A program made the position numbers and the translations under genes. Positions 32,213-43,689 of a stretch of 64,000 nucleotides of DNA are shown here, one piece after another (the first letter of the stretch is position 1; every line of letters starts with the position of its first letter). The DNA is taken from the NCBI GenBank assembly GCA_009760885.1, contig CM019716.1, forward strand, positions 14,151,702 through 14,215,701, written 5' to 3'. The notes beneath the pieces were generated by a model. The model saw nothing but the letters and a program-made list of their open reading frames with translations, searched no databases and had not been told where the DNA came from. This stretch comes from Achatina immaculata. Its lineage: Eukaryota > Mollusca > Gastropoda > Stylommatophora > Achatinidae.

Positions 32213-33589
32213 CTAATTTCTTTTATTTTGTATACAAACGCAGTGCTCTTCTACTTTCTTTATAAAAACGCACTACTTTCTTTATACAAATGAAGGAATT
32301 TCTTTATATATCGTATAGAATATGCAGTGTTTTTCTATATTTTTATACAAGGGCAATAGAAGAAGATGTTAAAAAACGTTTTTAGCCTTTTTTTTCAGTT
32401 TTCATGAGTTTCATCTGCGATGTTTTGCATATGTTAAAGTTAGTAGCTACAGCTCGTGGCATACTGTAAATAAATGATATTTCTTGTGTCTTTAACTGTC
32501 ACATTGTCCCACACAATCTACCAGCGATAACCGACAATTACCGGTAACTTACCGATTTTTAAAAAAAATAGAAAAACACCAAGTTTTGGAGGCCGTTATT
32601 ACCGTTACCGGTTTATATTATCCAAAACAAAACAAAACAAAACAAAACAAAACAAAACAAAAAACTAGCAAAAAGCAACCTGCGAAATCGGCTGATTGAT
32701 AATCAGGCCAGTAGACTGAAGGCGCTCAGTTTGTTTTGAGGAAGGTCAGGTTGTTCTGGCTTTGCTTCAGCGTGTAAGTATTTTGTAAAGACTGAATCTC
32801 GCCGCAGGACCACGAGCGTTGATGTTGCTAAAAGTGTGTTGGAATGCTGCAGTGAGAAAACCGGTGTTTCGGAAAGAGCGAGATAAACGGCAGGTGCAGC
32901 TGTACTGGCGTCAAGAACTCCCTGCGCAGTCACTTGCCTCTGGCTGTAATGGGCTGTGTTGTGTTACTTTCAACATTTCGAGAGCTGGGGCTTCCAGCAT
33001 AGGTCGCCAAAGACTCCCTCCGCTGCTCACGTGTGCTGGAGATGCTGTGCGCGTAAACAAACTGTTTGATATAAAACATGGCGGGATAAACGCCCGGAAG
33101 TATCAGTCTCCCATCGTTCATTGAATCATGTCCCACCACAACGCCTGAAAGATTTTGATCCCCCCCCCCCCCCACCAAAAAAAACATTAACCAAGTTCTG
33201 AAGAAATATAATATAAATAATAAATATATTCTAATTGCCCCTCCCCCCCCCCCCAAAAAAAATTGACATCCCCTTCACCGGTGACGCTTACGCCCCATGT
33301 TGGGAGACACTGATCTAATCCATCGGTTACGTATTTTCTCCGTTTGTAGTTGTTTCTCTCCCTTGTCTGCTCTTCAGCTTCTTGATGTAACAACTGATAT
33401 AACCAGCACTAGTTTTTCTAATCTTTTTTTTTTCCGACTCTTTTAAAATAGCCTATGGAAAGGTCCGGTCTTGATATAACGGTCCACAAACCAACCTGAC
33501 TTAGGATGTGCTGGAGCGGAACAAATAAACCGGAACACAATCAAGTTTGTTAATTTAACATGGAAGACTTTCTTTGTTCATGGTAACAA

Positions 33590-33787
33590 AAAAAAAATTG
33601 AAGAACATAGTAATGAGCGGGAAATTCAAGAGGAAAAAAAAAATAAGAGAGCAAGGCCAAGAGAAAAATATCTCACTGGACTGAACAAGTGGCTTAGAAA
33701 AAAAGAAAAGCATCAGAATTAATCGGAAACACCATGGAACGTACGAGATGGAGTAACATGATCGCCAACGGCACCGGAGAGATATTC
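33590..33787 (+). mobile_element. LINE family G fragment (duplication 2, unit 2)
   Basis: Second copy of the fragment at 31950-32150, carried by the segmental duplication, with shorter poly-A runs. Confidence 0.6.
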
Positions 33788-34849
33788 TGTTTGCTTTATA
33801 TATATATATATATTTCTAATTTCTTTTATTTTGTATACAAACGCAGTGCTCTTCTACTTTCTTTATAAAAACGCACTACTTTCTTTATACAAATGAAGGA
33901 ATTTCTTTATATATCGTATAGAATATGCAGTGTTTTTCTATATTTTTATACAAGGGCAATAGAAGAAGATGTTAAAAAACGTTTTTAGCCTTTTTTTTTC
34001 AGTTTTCATGAGTTTCATCTGCGATGTTTTGCATATGTTAAAGTTAGTAGCTACAGCTCGTGGCATACTGTAAATAAATGATATTTCTTGTGTCTTTAAC
34101 TGTCACATTGTCCCACACAATCTACCAGCGCTAACCGACAATTACCGGTAACTTACCGATTTTTTAAAAAAATAGAAAAACACCAAGTTTTGGAGGCCGT
34201 TATTACCGTTACCGGTTTATATTATCCAAAACAAAACAAAAAAAATAGCAAAAAGCAACCTGCGAAATCGGCTGATTGATAATCAGGCCAGTAGACTGAA
34301 GGCGCTCAGTTTGTTTTGAGGAAGGTCAGGTTGTTCTGGCTTTGCTTCAGCGTGTAAGTATTTTGTAAAGACTAAATCTCGCCGCAGGACCACGAGCGTT
34401 GATGTTGCTAAAAGTGTGTTGGAATGCTGCAGTGAGAAAACCGGTGTTTCGGAAAGAGCGAGATAAACGGCAGGTGCAGCTGTACTGGCGTCAAGAACTC
34501 CCTGCGCAGTCACTTGCCTCTGGCTGTAATGGGCTGTGTTGTGTTACTTTCAACATTTCGAGAGCTGGGGCTTCCAGCATAGGTCGCCAAAGACTCCCTC
34601 CGCTGCTCACGTGTGCTGGAGATGCTGTGCGCGTAAACAAACTGTTTGATATAAAACATGGCGGGATAAACGCCCGGAAGTATCAGTCTCTCAGTTACGA
34701 TATTTTTTGGAGTGGGGGTACTAAAACAATGTAATTCATTATCTTGTGCCCATTCTCCATGGAAGGTTGACTGATCCTCCAACTTGCTGTGTCCCTACAC
34801 TCTGCCAAGCTCAGCCCAAGGCCATGTTTTTATGCTGTCCACCGATGTG

Positions 34850-35165
34850 TTGTTAGAGTGGCAAAGTTCCGCAAGGGACATTCAGATGACTGACTAACTA
34901 ATGTGTTGTTAGAGTGGCAAAGTTCCGCAAGGGACATTTAGATGACTGACTAACTAATGTGTTGTTAGAGTGGCAAAGTTCTGACTTGACTGACTGACTA
35001 ATGTGTTGTTAGAGTGGCAAAGTTCTGACTTGACTGACTGACTAATGTGTTGTTAGAGTGGCAAAATTTCGCAAGGGACATTCAGATGACTGACTGACTG
35101 ACTGACTAACTAATGTGCTGTTAGGGTGGCAAAGTCCCGCAAGGGACATTCAAATGACTGATTGG
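34850..35165 (+). repeat. Tandem amplification of LINE family B 3' end
   Basis: Five to six units of ~60 bases, each containing GTGTTGTTAGAGTGGCAAAG, usually TTCCGCAAGGGACATTCAGA, and GACTGACTAACTAA. The core corresponds to the EAKFRKGHAND coding end plus the (ACTG)n tail of LINE B. Two units have a 20-base deletion (TTCTGACTTGAC). Confidence 0.8.
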
Positions 35166-35404
35166 CCAATGTGCATCGCTGTCAACATCTTGCTCTTTTT
35201 TTCTTCTAGTGTCATTTTCATTATTGAATTATGCTCTTGATATGACTGTAATATTTTAACTGTCTAAAAATTATGCTTTTCGTTATTTCTCTTTTTACAA
35301 TTTCAGTTGATCTAGCACATCTTTGTTTTCCTTTCTGTCTGTGAAAGATGTCCTGCTTTCCTGTATGCGTCTCTGCATGTCTCTTCTGTTTTTTTATTTA
35401 ATGT

Positions 35405-35715
35405 CCGTGCTTCTACACTATAGAGTAGCGTGAGGTATACACAGCATTTGATGACTCTCAGGTTCTACACTATAGAGTAGCGTGAGGTATACACAGCATT
35501 TGATGACTCTCGGGTTCTACACTATAGAGTAGCGTGAGGTATACACAGCATTTGATGACTCTCAGGTTCTACACTATAGAGTAGCGTGAGGTATACACAA
35601 CATTTGATGACTCTCGGGTTCTACACTATAGAGTAGCGTGAGGTATACATAACATTTGATGACTCTCAGGTTCTACACCACAAAGTAGTGTGAAATATAC
35701 ATAACAAGACTCTCG
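35405..35715. repeat. Minisatellite, 52-bp unit, about 5-6 copies
   Basis: Units begin GGTTCTACACTATAGAGTAG and continue CGTGAGGTATACACAGCATT; the period is 52 between 35461 and 35513. The last copy (35668-35715) is truncated and diverged. The unit looks like amplified LINE-derived sequence, but this is not certain. Confidence 0.9.
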
Positions 35716-36119
35716 GCTTCGGTTCTCGTGGTATATTGTTTGACATAATTTTAAAAAAAAATTTTGTTGAATTTGTACATTTGGCCAATATAATCAAGAT
35801 TGTTTTAACACCGTTTGTTTGTCCACGCTACAGTACATCAGAACCTCATATCGTAAACGGGCCGAGCCGATCAGTAAACAGACATTAGTCATTAACGGGC
35901 CACGCCTCCTTAACCCATATGTAGCCCGTGGTATTGATGATGCGCTGTAAAGCTATTCCTAGGGGGTTTTCTAGTGTGTGTGGGTGTGGGGGTGGTGTAA
36001 CCAAGACTATGTCTGGTGGAAAGGGGTTGTGTGTGGGGTGGGGGAATGAGGCTAGGGAGGGGGAGAAGGAAAAGAAGTGAAGGTTGTATGTTCAGTTAGG
36101 AGAGAGACAGTACACGAGG

Positions 36120-36245
36120 CTATCTGTCTGTCTGTCTGCCTGCCTATCTTTCTGTCTGTGTGTCTGTCTGCTTGCTTGCCTGCCTGGCTATCCATCTACC
36201 TACCTAACCTATCTATCTGTCTGTCTGTCCGTCCGTCCGTTTGTT
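36120..36245. repeat. CTGT/CCTG/CTAT tetranucleotide microsatellite
   Basis: A mixed tetranucleotide tract ending in CCGT units. Its Leu/Ser/Val/Cys-rich ORFs (36077-36389) are products of the tract. An essentially identical copy lies at 37818-37943 in unit 2. Confidence 0.95.
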
Positions 36246-36744
36246 TTTATTGGTTTAAAAATTCATTTGTCAGCTTTTCGGTGTATGTTTACCTGCTTGC
36301 GCGGATGTCTGATTGACGTTCTGCCGACCTGTCAGTCTGTCTTGCCATATTTATACATCCATCTTGTCTCGTCACGAGACATGGCATAAATTACGTCCAT
36401 GTGTTTGACCCAGTACATGTTTTATCAACCTGCTTCCTGTGATAAGAGTTTGACATAATTAGGGCAACACTCAACACCAGCGGAACTAGTTACTTCCCCA
36501 CCACAATTAATTAGAAGGCACTTACCATCCGAGTGTTTTAATTAATATCTGCATTGTTCTTAAGCAAATATCTTGTGCGGGACTTCGCGAAGTAAAGGAG
36601 TTCGCTAATTTGTGAAGTTTGAAAAATATTGCTGAAACTGTTGTTACTCTGTTGAGTTTTATTATTATTTTTTAAATCTTTACGTCTGTTTTATTGGTTA
36701 ATATACTAGTCTCTTTTATTCAACTAAAATGTAATATCCACCCT

Positions 36745-37272
36745 TATTTATGCATGCGAAAGCTGGAAAACACCTAAAGAAATAGAAAACAAATTAGACG
36801 CATTTGGAAACACATGTCAAAGGAAAATACTGTGTATACAATGGAACGAATTCAAGACCAACTCAGAATTAAGGAAAATGAGCACACAACAACGTATCTC
36901 ATCAGTGATTTTTTTTTAAAAGGACATATTGTTGATGATCTGCAAAATGGATGCATCCGCAGCAGGCCATCTTGCTCACAACCGAGAAGCCTACAGGAGA
37001 GCTGTTAGGGAGGCAAAGTTCCGCAAGGGACATGCAAATGAATGAATGAATGATGAGAAGAAACAATCAGAGAATCCCAAAACAAGCTATCAAATGGGAC
37101 ACAATAAAAAGAGGACAGCCACGTGGAACTCTAAAGAGAACTTTGTTGAGAGAGTTTAAATTAGTGGGCATAAGATTCATGGACGAGGTTGAAAAACTGG
37201 CCGAAAGCTGAAAAACATGGCCAACTAGAATGCGAGCCTTGTGTAACGTTTAACGCCTCGGGAAGGATGTAA
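36745..37272 (+). mobile_element. LINE A fragment with nested LINE B 3' end (unit 1)
   Basis: The LINE A reading resumes across an interruption: CESWKTPKEIENKLDAF, then WNEFKTNSEL before, and RRNNQRIPKQAIKW, LKRTLLREFKLV, DEVEKLAES after. Between about 36919 and 37052 lies the LINE B terminus (DDLQNGCIRSRP-frame; true frame MDASAAGHLAHNREAYRRAV..EAKFRKGHAND) with a (TGAA)n tail. So B inserted into A, after A was already truncated or not. Confidence 0.8.
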
Positions 37273-37274
37273 GA

Positions 37275-37440
37275 TGTTGGCCTCTCATGGCAGTGTTGGT
37301 GCTTGAAGTCCGGCTGAAGAGCCTCAACCATTCAGCTGCAGATATGGGTACCTGACTCCTTTGTGCTAGGGAAGTAAATCCGACCAAGCGCGATGCTAAC
37401 TACATCACCTTCTAGTGTGCCGACAGATAAAGGAAAATAT
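37275..37440 (+). mobile_element. SINE family 1 remnant (unit 1)
   Basis: Degraded plus-strand copy: CTTGAAGTCCGGCTG (B-box region), GATATGGGTACCTGACTCC, and CTTCTAGTGTGCCGACAGAT with an AAAGGAAAAT tail. It corresponds in order to the family 1 body. Confidence 0.55.
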
Positions 37441-38442
37441 CTCATAGGTACCTCAGTGGTATATTAGGGCTACTTTTACCCCACCTTTTACTGAAGCATA
37501 AACATTGAACGTTTTGTCTAATTTTACTTCATTATAAACACGTGGGCCACGGTATATCACGTGACCAGGTAACGTGATGGTGTGTACAAAATATATTACA
37601 ACGTGGTTTACGTGGCTAAAAATCAACACCTGATGGTATACTAGGAAAATACTGTACACGGGGGTTTTCTAGTGTGTGTGGGTGTGGGGGTGGTGTAACC
37701 AAGACTATGTCTGGTGGAAAGGGGTTGTGTGTGGGGTGGGGGAATGAGGCTAGGGAGGGGGAGAAGGAAAAGAAGTGAAGGTTGTATGTTCAGTTAGGAG
37801 AGAGACAGTACACGAGGCTATCTGTCTGTCTGTCTGCCTGCCTATCTTTCTGTCTGTGTGTCTGTCTGCTTGCTTGCCTGCCTGGCTATCCATCTACCTA
37901 CCTAACCTATCTATCTGTCTGTCTGTCCGTCCGTCCGTTTGTTTTTATTGGTTTAAAAATTCATTTGTCAGCTTTTCGGTGTATGTTTACCTGCTTGCGC
38001 GGATGTCTGATTGACGTTCTGCCGACCTGTCAGTCTGTCTTGCCATATTTATACATCCATCTTGTCTCGTCACGAGACATGGCATAAATTACGTCCATGT
38101 GTTTGACCCAGTACATGTTTTATCAACCTGCTTCCTGTGATAAGAGTTTGACATAATTAGGGCAACACTCAACACCAGCGGAACTAGTTACTTCCCCACC
38201 ACAATTAATTAGAAGGCACTTACCATCCGAGTGTTTTAATTAATATCTGCATTGTTCTTAAGCAAATATCTTGTGCGGGACTTCGCGAAGTAAAGGAGTT
38301 CGCTAATTTGTGAAGTTTGAAAAATATTGCTGAAACTGTTGTTACTCTGTTGAGTTTTATTATTATTTTTTAAATCTTTACGTCTGTTTTATTGGTTAAT
38401 ATACTAGTCTCTTTTATTCAACTAAAATGTAATATCCACCCT

Positions 38443-38971
38443 TATTTATGCATGCGAAAGCTGGAAAACACCTAAAGAAATAGAAAACAAATTAGACGCA
38501 TTTGGAAACACATGTCAAAGGAAAATACTGTGTATACAATGGAACGAATTCAAGACCAACTCAGAATTAAGGAAAATGAGCACACAACAACGTATCTCAT
38601 CAGTGATTTTTTTTTAAAAGGACATATTGTTGATGATCTGCAAAATGGATGCATCCGCAGCAGGCCATCTTGCTCACAACCGAGAAGCCTACAGGAGAGC
38701 TGTTAGGGAGGCAAAGTTCCGCAAGGGACATGCAAATGAATGAATGAATTGATGAGAAGAAACAATCAGAGAATCCCAAAACAAGCTATCAAATGGGACA
38801 CAATAAAAAGAGGACAGCCACGTGGAACTCTAAAGAGAACTTTGTTGAGAGAGTCTAAATTAGAGGGCATAAGATTTATGGACGAGGTTGAAAAACTGGC
38901 CGAAAGCTGAAAAACATGGCCAACTAGAATGCGAGCCTTGTGTAACGTTTAACGCCTCGGGAAGGATGTAA
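38443..38971 (+). mobile_element. LINE A fragment with nested LINE B 3' end (unit 2)
   Basis: Second copy of the nested pair at 36745-37272, produced by the segmental duplication. Confidence 0.8.
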
Positions 38972-38973
38972 GA

Positions 38974-39138
38974 TGTTGGCCTCTCATGGCAGTGTTGGTG
39001 CTTGAAGTCCGGCTGAAGAGCCTCAACCATTCAGCTGCAGATATGGGTACCTGACTCCTTTGTGCTAGGGAAGTAAATCCGACCAAGCGCGATGCTAACT
39101 ACATCACCTTCTAGTGTGCCGACAGATAAAGGAAAATA
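38974..39138 (+). mobile_element. SINE family 1 remnant (unit 2)
   Basis: Duplicate of the SINE remnant at 37275-37440 carried by segmental duplication 3. Confidence 0.55.
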
Positions 39139-39479
39139 TCTCATAGGTACCTCAGTGGTATATTAGGGCTACTTTTACCCCACCTTTTACTGAAGCATAA
39201 ACATTGAACGTTTTGTCTAATTTTACTTCATTATAAACACGTGGGCCACGGTATATCACGTGACCAGGTAACGTGATGGTGTGTACAAAATATATTACAA
39301 CGTGGTTTACGTGGCTAAAAATCAACACCTGATGGTATACTAGGAAAATACTGTACACAAATACACGTATTTTAAGTTCTCTCTTGTCACCGTTTCTAAT
39401 TTTAGCTCGTGGGATTACACTCATTTCCTCGCTGATTCTAGTCATCTCACTTCCTTGTAGTTTGAGTTATAGATCTGGG

Positions 39480-39790
39480 AAGTCCAGCTTCTGTTGCCTC
39501 AGGGGCCACAACTGCGTGCGAACATATGGAATGGCGGGCCGCGTCTAAATCAACTAGCTTTTGCCAGCTTACATAAAAATGAGAACAAAAATAAAATTAT
39601 AGTTATGAAGTAAAGGTGAACTGATTGTTTCTGTTTAACTTTTCATGTCTTTTAAACGTGTTTTTCTTTCCACGTTTGTTTTAATTTTAACCAGATAAAT
39701 TACATTTTCATAATAAACTCGCGGGATGCAAAGCCTTGAGGGCCGCCGGTTGAACACCTACGTTCTAGGCCATGTTAGAAATGGCGTCCA
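39480..39790. other. Possible hAT-like non-autonomous remnant
   Basis: The GC-rich edges (GGGGCCACAACTGCGTGCG at ~39501 and GAGGGCCGCCGGTTGAACAC at ~39738) enclose an AT-rich interior including GGCGGGCCGCGTC. This pattern resembles the ends of hAT-type short elements, but I could not define termini or a target duplication. Confidence 0.25.
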
Positions 39791-39862
39791 GTCACAAGGT
39801 TTCAGCTTTAGCCTCGTATCTTCGTCCTCAGATCTGGACCCAGTACCTAAGTGTGACTGCTT

Positions 39863-40412
39863 AGACCTGCACATGTTGGATACCCTTAAACCTACACATA
39901 TTGGATACTCTTAAACCTACACATATTGGATACCCTTAAACCTGCACATGTTGGACACCCTTAAACCTACACATGTTGGATACTCTTAAACCTGCACATG
40001 TTGGACATCCTTAAACCTACACATATTGGACACCCTTAAACCTACACATGTTGGACACCCTTAAACCTGCACATGTTGGACACCCTTAAACCTACACATG
40101 TTGGATACTCTTAAACCTGCACATGTTGGACATCCTTAAACCTACACATATTGGACACCCTTAAACCTACACATGTTGGGCACCCTTAAACCTACACATG
40201 TTGGACACCCTTAAACCTACACATGTTGGACACCCTTAAACCTGCACATATTGGACATCCTTAAACCTACACATGTTGGGCACCCTTAAACCTGCACATG
40301 TTGGACACCCTTAAACCTACACATGTTGGACACCCTTAAACCTGCACATATTGGACACCCTTAAACCTGCACATATTGGACACCCTTAAACCTGCACATG
40401 TTGGACACAGTT
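39863..40412. repeat. Minisatellite, 25-bp unit, 22 copies
   Basis: The unit CCTACACATGTTGGACACCC+TTAAA occurs 22 times at exact 25-base spacing (TTGGA from 39876 to 40401). Variable sites CTAC/CTGC, CATG/CATA and ACACC/ATACT/ACATC form higher-order groups of several units. Confidence 0.95.
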
Positions 40413-40424
40413 TGAATATCTCTG

Positions 40425-40678
40425 CCCTATACAGTCACAACTTCTTGAACACGCCATGAGAAGAGAGGAGATGGAGACCTTGGCAATGACTGAAAAATTC
40501 AACGGAAAAGAGGAAGGCCAGAAGACAAAATATCTCAGAGGCCTGACCAAATGGCACGGGAAAGAAAGTAAAGCATCTGAATTAATCGGAAGCATCAAGG
40601 GCAGCACAAGATGAAGGATCATGATCCCCAACGCCATCGTCACAACACATAATAATAATAATAATAATAATAATACCA
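40425..40678 (+). mobile_element. LINE family G 3' end with (AAT)n tail
   Basis: The plus strand reads QLLEHAMRREEMETLAMTEK, then KYLRGLTKWHGKESKASELI, a stop, and an (AATAAT)n tail at 40650-40674. Basic C-terminal coding sequence followed by a trinucleotide tail identifies a truncated non-LTR retrotransposon that begins almost exactly where the 25-bp minisatellite ends. Confidence 0.7.
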
Positions 40679-40679
40679 T

Positions 40680-42350
40680 GCCATGAACCGTCTAAACGGT
40701 CTTTAAAAGATGAAAGTAAAATGATTACATTTGTACGGCTTTGATTCATAGTTGGGAATTTATAAAATTAAAATGCAATAAATAGGCACTGCGTCATTTC
40801 CTGGTAAAAAAAAGCGCTGTTTCCGTGATGTTTGATAACAAAAAACGTTCATGCGTCACTGGTGTTGTCTGGCATGCTAAGAGGTATATATTGTGAAATA
40901 TACGTTCCACTTATATATGCGTCCGTATGTGTGGTTTATTTTGTGTGAGTTAGTGATGTCAGTGATGGTCGTAAGATAATACAGCTTTATTGTTTACTTA
41001 CAACTTGAGTGTTTACTTAACTTCAACAGAAAATTTAACTCGTATTTCGATAATAAATTTAGGCAATAAAGTAACTTAAGACCCCCCCCCCCCAAACGTT
41101 TCTTGTTCTTATTCTGAAGCAAGCCAATGATTCCATCAGTGAAAAACCAGTTCAGTTCACCAGCCACAAAAACACCGGTAGACCGTCCTGTTTGAAGCAG
41201 AAATATGGCCGCACCAGAGTCATCTACACAGACGCCGTTTCGTGCGTGGGAAATGTAAGATAGATCCCAAAAAGCACTAAAACCAAGAGTGCATAGAACA
41301 TAGAATCACACACAGACTTCATATACCGACCACTGAGGCCACATATTTATGTAGCTGTGCCTGGTATGCAAAATGGTCACGAACCAGCTTTGACGTATGT
41401 TTTCCAAACATAATTGTCTCAATACGACAAGCCAAAGCCAGACATAATGGGCTGAATGGCGCAAATTCAACAGCCTAGCTACAAACTGCGACACAGCGCA
41501 ACCAACGCCCTCTTGAGGGTGAACGCAAAAGAAGGTGAAGAAGTCTGAAATTTTATGACGAGTTTGATGATGATTGTATGGTAACATGCTGACATCATAT
41601 GCGAACTTTGCTAACGATGTGCGATATACAAAGATTTGCACTAGATCCTAATCGATGGCTGCCGTGTATGTGAAAAGGTCATTTTCTGGGCTTGCGTAGA
41701 CTCGGGTTGGCGGTTGTTATTGTGTACTTTTCTGCATGGTGCACAATTAGATCTATACCAGATAAGCTTATGAATAATTGTTATCACGACACGGGAAAAA
41801 GTATTTTGGCATCAAATTCTTTGTTTAACCGTCTCGGTGTGTGCTGATAATTGTGCCAGTTATGCGTGCAAATATTTGCAATGACTGCGCTGACAACGGC
41901 TGTTGACATCAAGTTTTGTATGTTGTTTGTTTTTTACGTGATTGATCTATGCCAGTTAAGTATGTTGGTAGTCTGTGTCATAATATCTATATGGCTGTGA
42001 AATAAGTTATTTGCAGCAGACTTTGTGAATATAAGATAAATTCCAGAACACTGTAAGCCGAGAGTGCACAGAACATAGACCTCGAAAGTCTTGTTTCTGT
42101 TTTTTTTTAATGTGTGTCTTGCTGTTGTTTTGATGAGGATAGGACAAAATTGTTGTCTTCTTTAACTGGGAGAGCATAAATTTTAAAACAATTCCTTTAG
42201 TCCTTTCATCTCTTATAGTGAATTGAGTTCATTAGCTTATCTCAGAGACAAATAACATAAACTTGTGAACACGTGTTATCATTAGCACCAAAGAATAAAA
42301 AATATGATGTCCAAATATGCAAGCAGAACTAAGATTGGAGAATATCTGGA
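40680..42350. other. Mostly unique stretch with low-copy dispersed repeats
   Basis: A segment at about 40985-41130 (TTGTTTACTTAACTTCAACA-like, GGCAATAAAGTAA) recurs at 44555-44680. A motif around GAGTGCATAGAACATAGA (41285) recurs at 42062. The 111-codon minus ORF at 41306-41641 shows no recognisable domain and is probably not a gene. Confidence 0.45.
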
Positions 42351-42356
42351 CATCTT

Positions 42357-42905
42357 AACACATTCATAGCAGTGAAAGGTTAACACATTCATAGCAGTGA
42401 AAGGTTAACACATTCATAGCAGTGAAAGGTTTAACACATTCTTAACAGCGAAAAGGTTGACACATTCATAACACTGAAACGGTTTACACATTCATAGCAC
42501 TGAAACGGTTTACACATTCATAGCACTGAAACGGTTTACACATTCATAGCACTGAAACGGTTTACACATTCATAACACTGAAACGGTTTACACATTCATA
42601 ACACTGAAACGGTTTACACATTCATAACACTGAAACGGTTTACACATTCATAACACTGAAACGGTTTACACATTCATAACACTGAAACGGTTTACACATT
42701 CATAACACTGAAACGGTTTACACATTCTTAGCACTGAAACGGTTTACACATTCATAGCACTGAAACGGTTTACACATTCATAGCACTGAAACGGTTTACA
42801 CATTCATAGCAGTGAAAGGGTTAACACATCCATAGCAGTGGAAGGGTTAACACATTCATAGCAGTGAAAGGGTTAATACATTCACAGCACCAAAAGGGTT
42901 AACAG
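42357..42905. repeat. Minisatellite, 26-bp unit, about 21 copies
   Basis: The unit CATTCATAGCACTGAAACGG+TTTACA has a 26-base period through the centre; the outer units at both ends are AGTGAAAGG(G)TTAACA variants of 25-26 bases. The homogeneous centre with variant edges indicates recent central expansion. Confidence 0.95.
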
Positions 42906-43289
42906 TCTCCACCATAACAGGGTCAGGTTGAAGAACGCAAAATCGTTTTTCAAGAGTTTCTGGCCATAGCCTCATGACCGTAACAGAACCGTCCCCCCCC
43001 CTCCCCAGCTCTTCACCCTTGTCAGCAGCTTGCAGCTACCACTAAGAACATATTTGCTGACATTAAAGCCAGCTCATTAAAGCTTAGCCAACAGACTTCT
43101 ACGTTGAATCATTTCATGAGGGTGTTTGTTTTTTTTTAATTGTTATTTTGCTTTACCGTTAGTTTTGACCTGGCTCTGTTATCTTGTATTTGGCTCCGTG
43201 TAACAGGAGTTTAAAATTACCCATAATTCTCTTCTGTCCCATCAATGGCTCTTGTGCATGCAGATTAGCAAACGTTCGTGAACGATTTA

Positions 43290-43660
43290 TTCATTCATTC
43301 ATTTGCATGTCCCTTGGGGAACTTTGCCTCCCAAACAGCACTCCTGTAGGCCTCTCGGTTGTGAGCAAGATGGCCTGCTACTGCTGCATCCATTTGCAGA
43401 TCGTCAACGATGTCTTGCAGCCATTTTCGTTTTGGTCTTCCTCTTTTTTTTTTCCCATTATGTATCCTTCCAATACGGTCTTCTCTAAATTATCATGACG
43501 TTTAATGTGTCCAAAATATTTAAGTTTTCTCTCTTTAATCCTCTTTACTACCCAGCCTTCTTCAATATTAAGCTCTTGTAGTATAGATATATTTGTTCTT
43601 TTTTGTGTCCACGATATTTGGAGAACTCTTCTGTGAACGATAGTCATTGATATATTTGTG
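43290..43660 (-). mobile_element. LINE family B C-terminal region
   Basis: The minus strand reads RVLQISWTQKRTN, then RIKERKLKYFGHIKRH, LEKTVLEGYIMGKK and, after a frame slip, AYNREAYRSAV..EAKF.KGHAN and a (TGAA)n tail at 43285-43300. This is the conserved C-terminal end of a non-LTR retrotransposon ORF2. Confidence 0.8.
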
Positions 43661-43689
43661 TGGTTATTTATTTTTGCTTGCTTCGTTCA

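Larger units (their letters stand above)
31458..34690. repeat. Tandem segmental duplication 2 (units of ~1.65 and 1.58 kb)
   Basis: Unit 1 is 31458-33109 and unit 2 is 33110-34690, head to tail. They differ chiefly in simple repeats: the (AT)n tract is about 57 bases at 32155-32211 and about 17 at 33798-33814; the (AAAAC)n tract at about 32620-32660 is shorter at 34226-34245; poly-A/poly-C runs also differ. Only a few substitutions are seen (CAGCGATAACC/CAGCGCTAACC, ACTGAATC/ACTAAATC). The left breakpoint falls 8 bases inside the hAT-like MITE. Confidence 0.95.
35962..39358. repeat. Tandem segmental duplication 3 (two units of ~1.7 kb)
   Basis: Unit 1 (35962-37659) and unit 2 (37660-39358) are head-to-tail with a 1698-base offset and only a handful of differences (for example an extra T in GAATTGATGAG near 38750, and AGTTTAAATTAGTGGGC/AGTCTAAATTAGAGGGC). 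Each holds a CTGT/CCTG microsatellite, a LINE A fragment with LINE B nested in it, and a SINE remnant. Confidence 0.95.

Noticed and set aside
32703..34782. ORFs of 76-111 codons duplicated in segmental duplication 2
   Set aside because: They overlap each other on opposite strands, have no recognisable domain, and their conservation between units is due to recency only.
36077..36389. Cys/Leu/Val-rich ORFs of 79 and 101 codons, repeated at 37775-38087
   Set aside because: Translation of a CTGT/CCTG microsatellite, copied by a segmental duplication.
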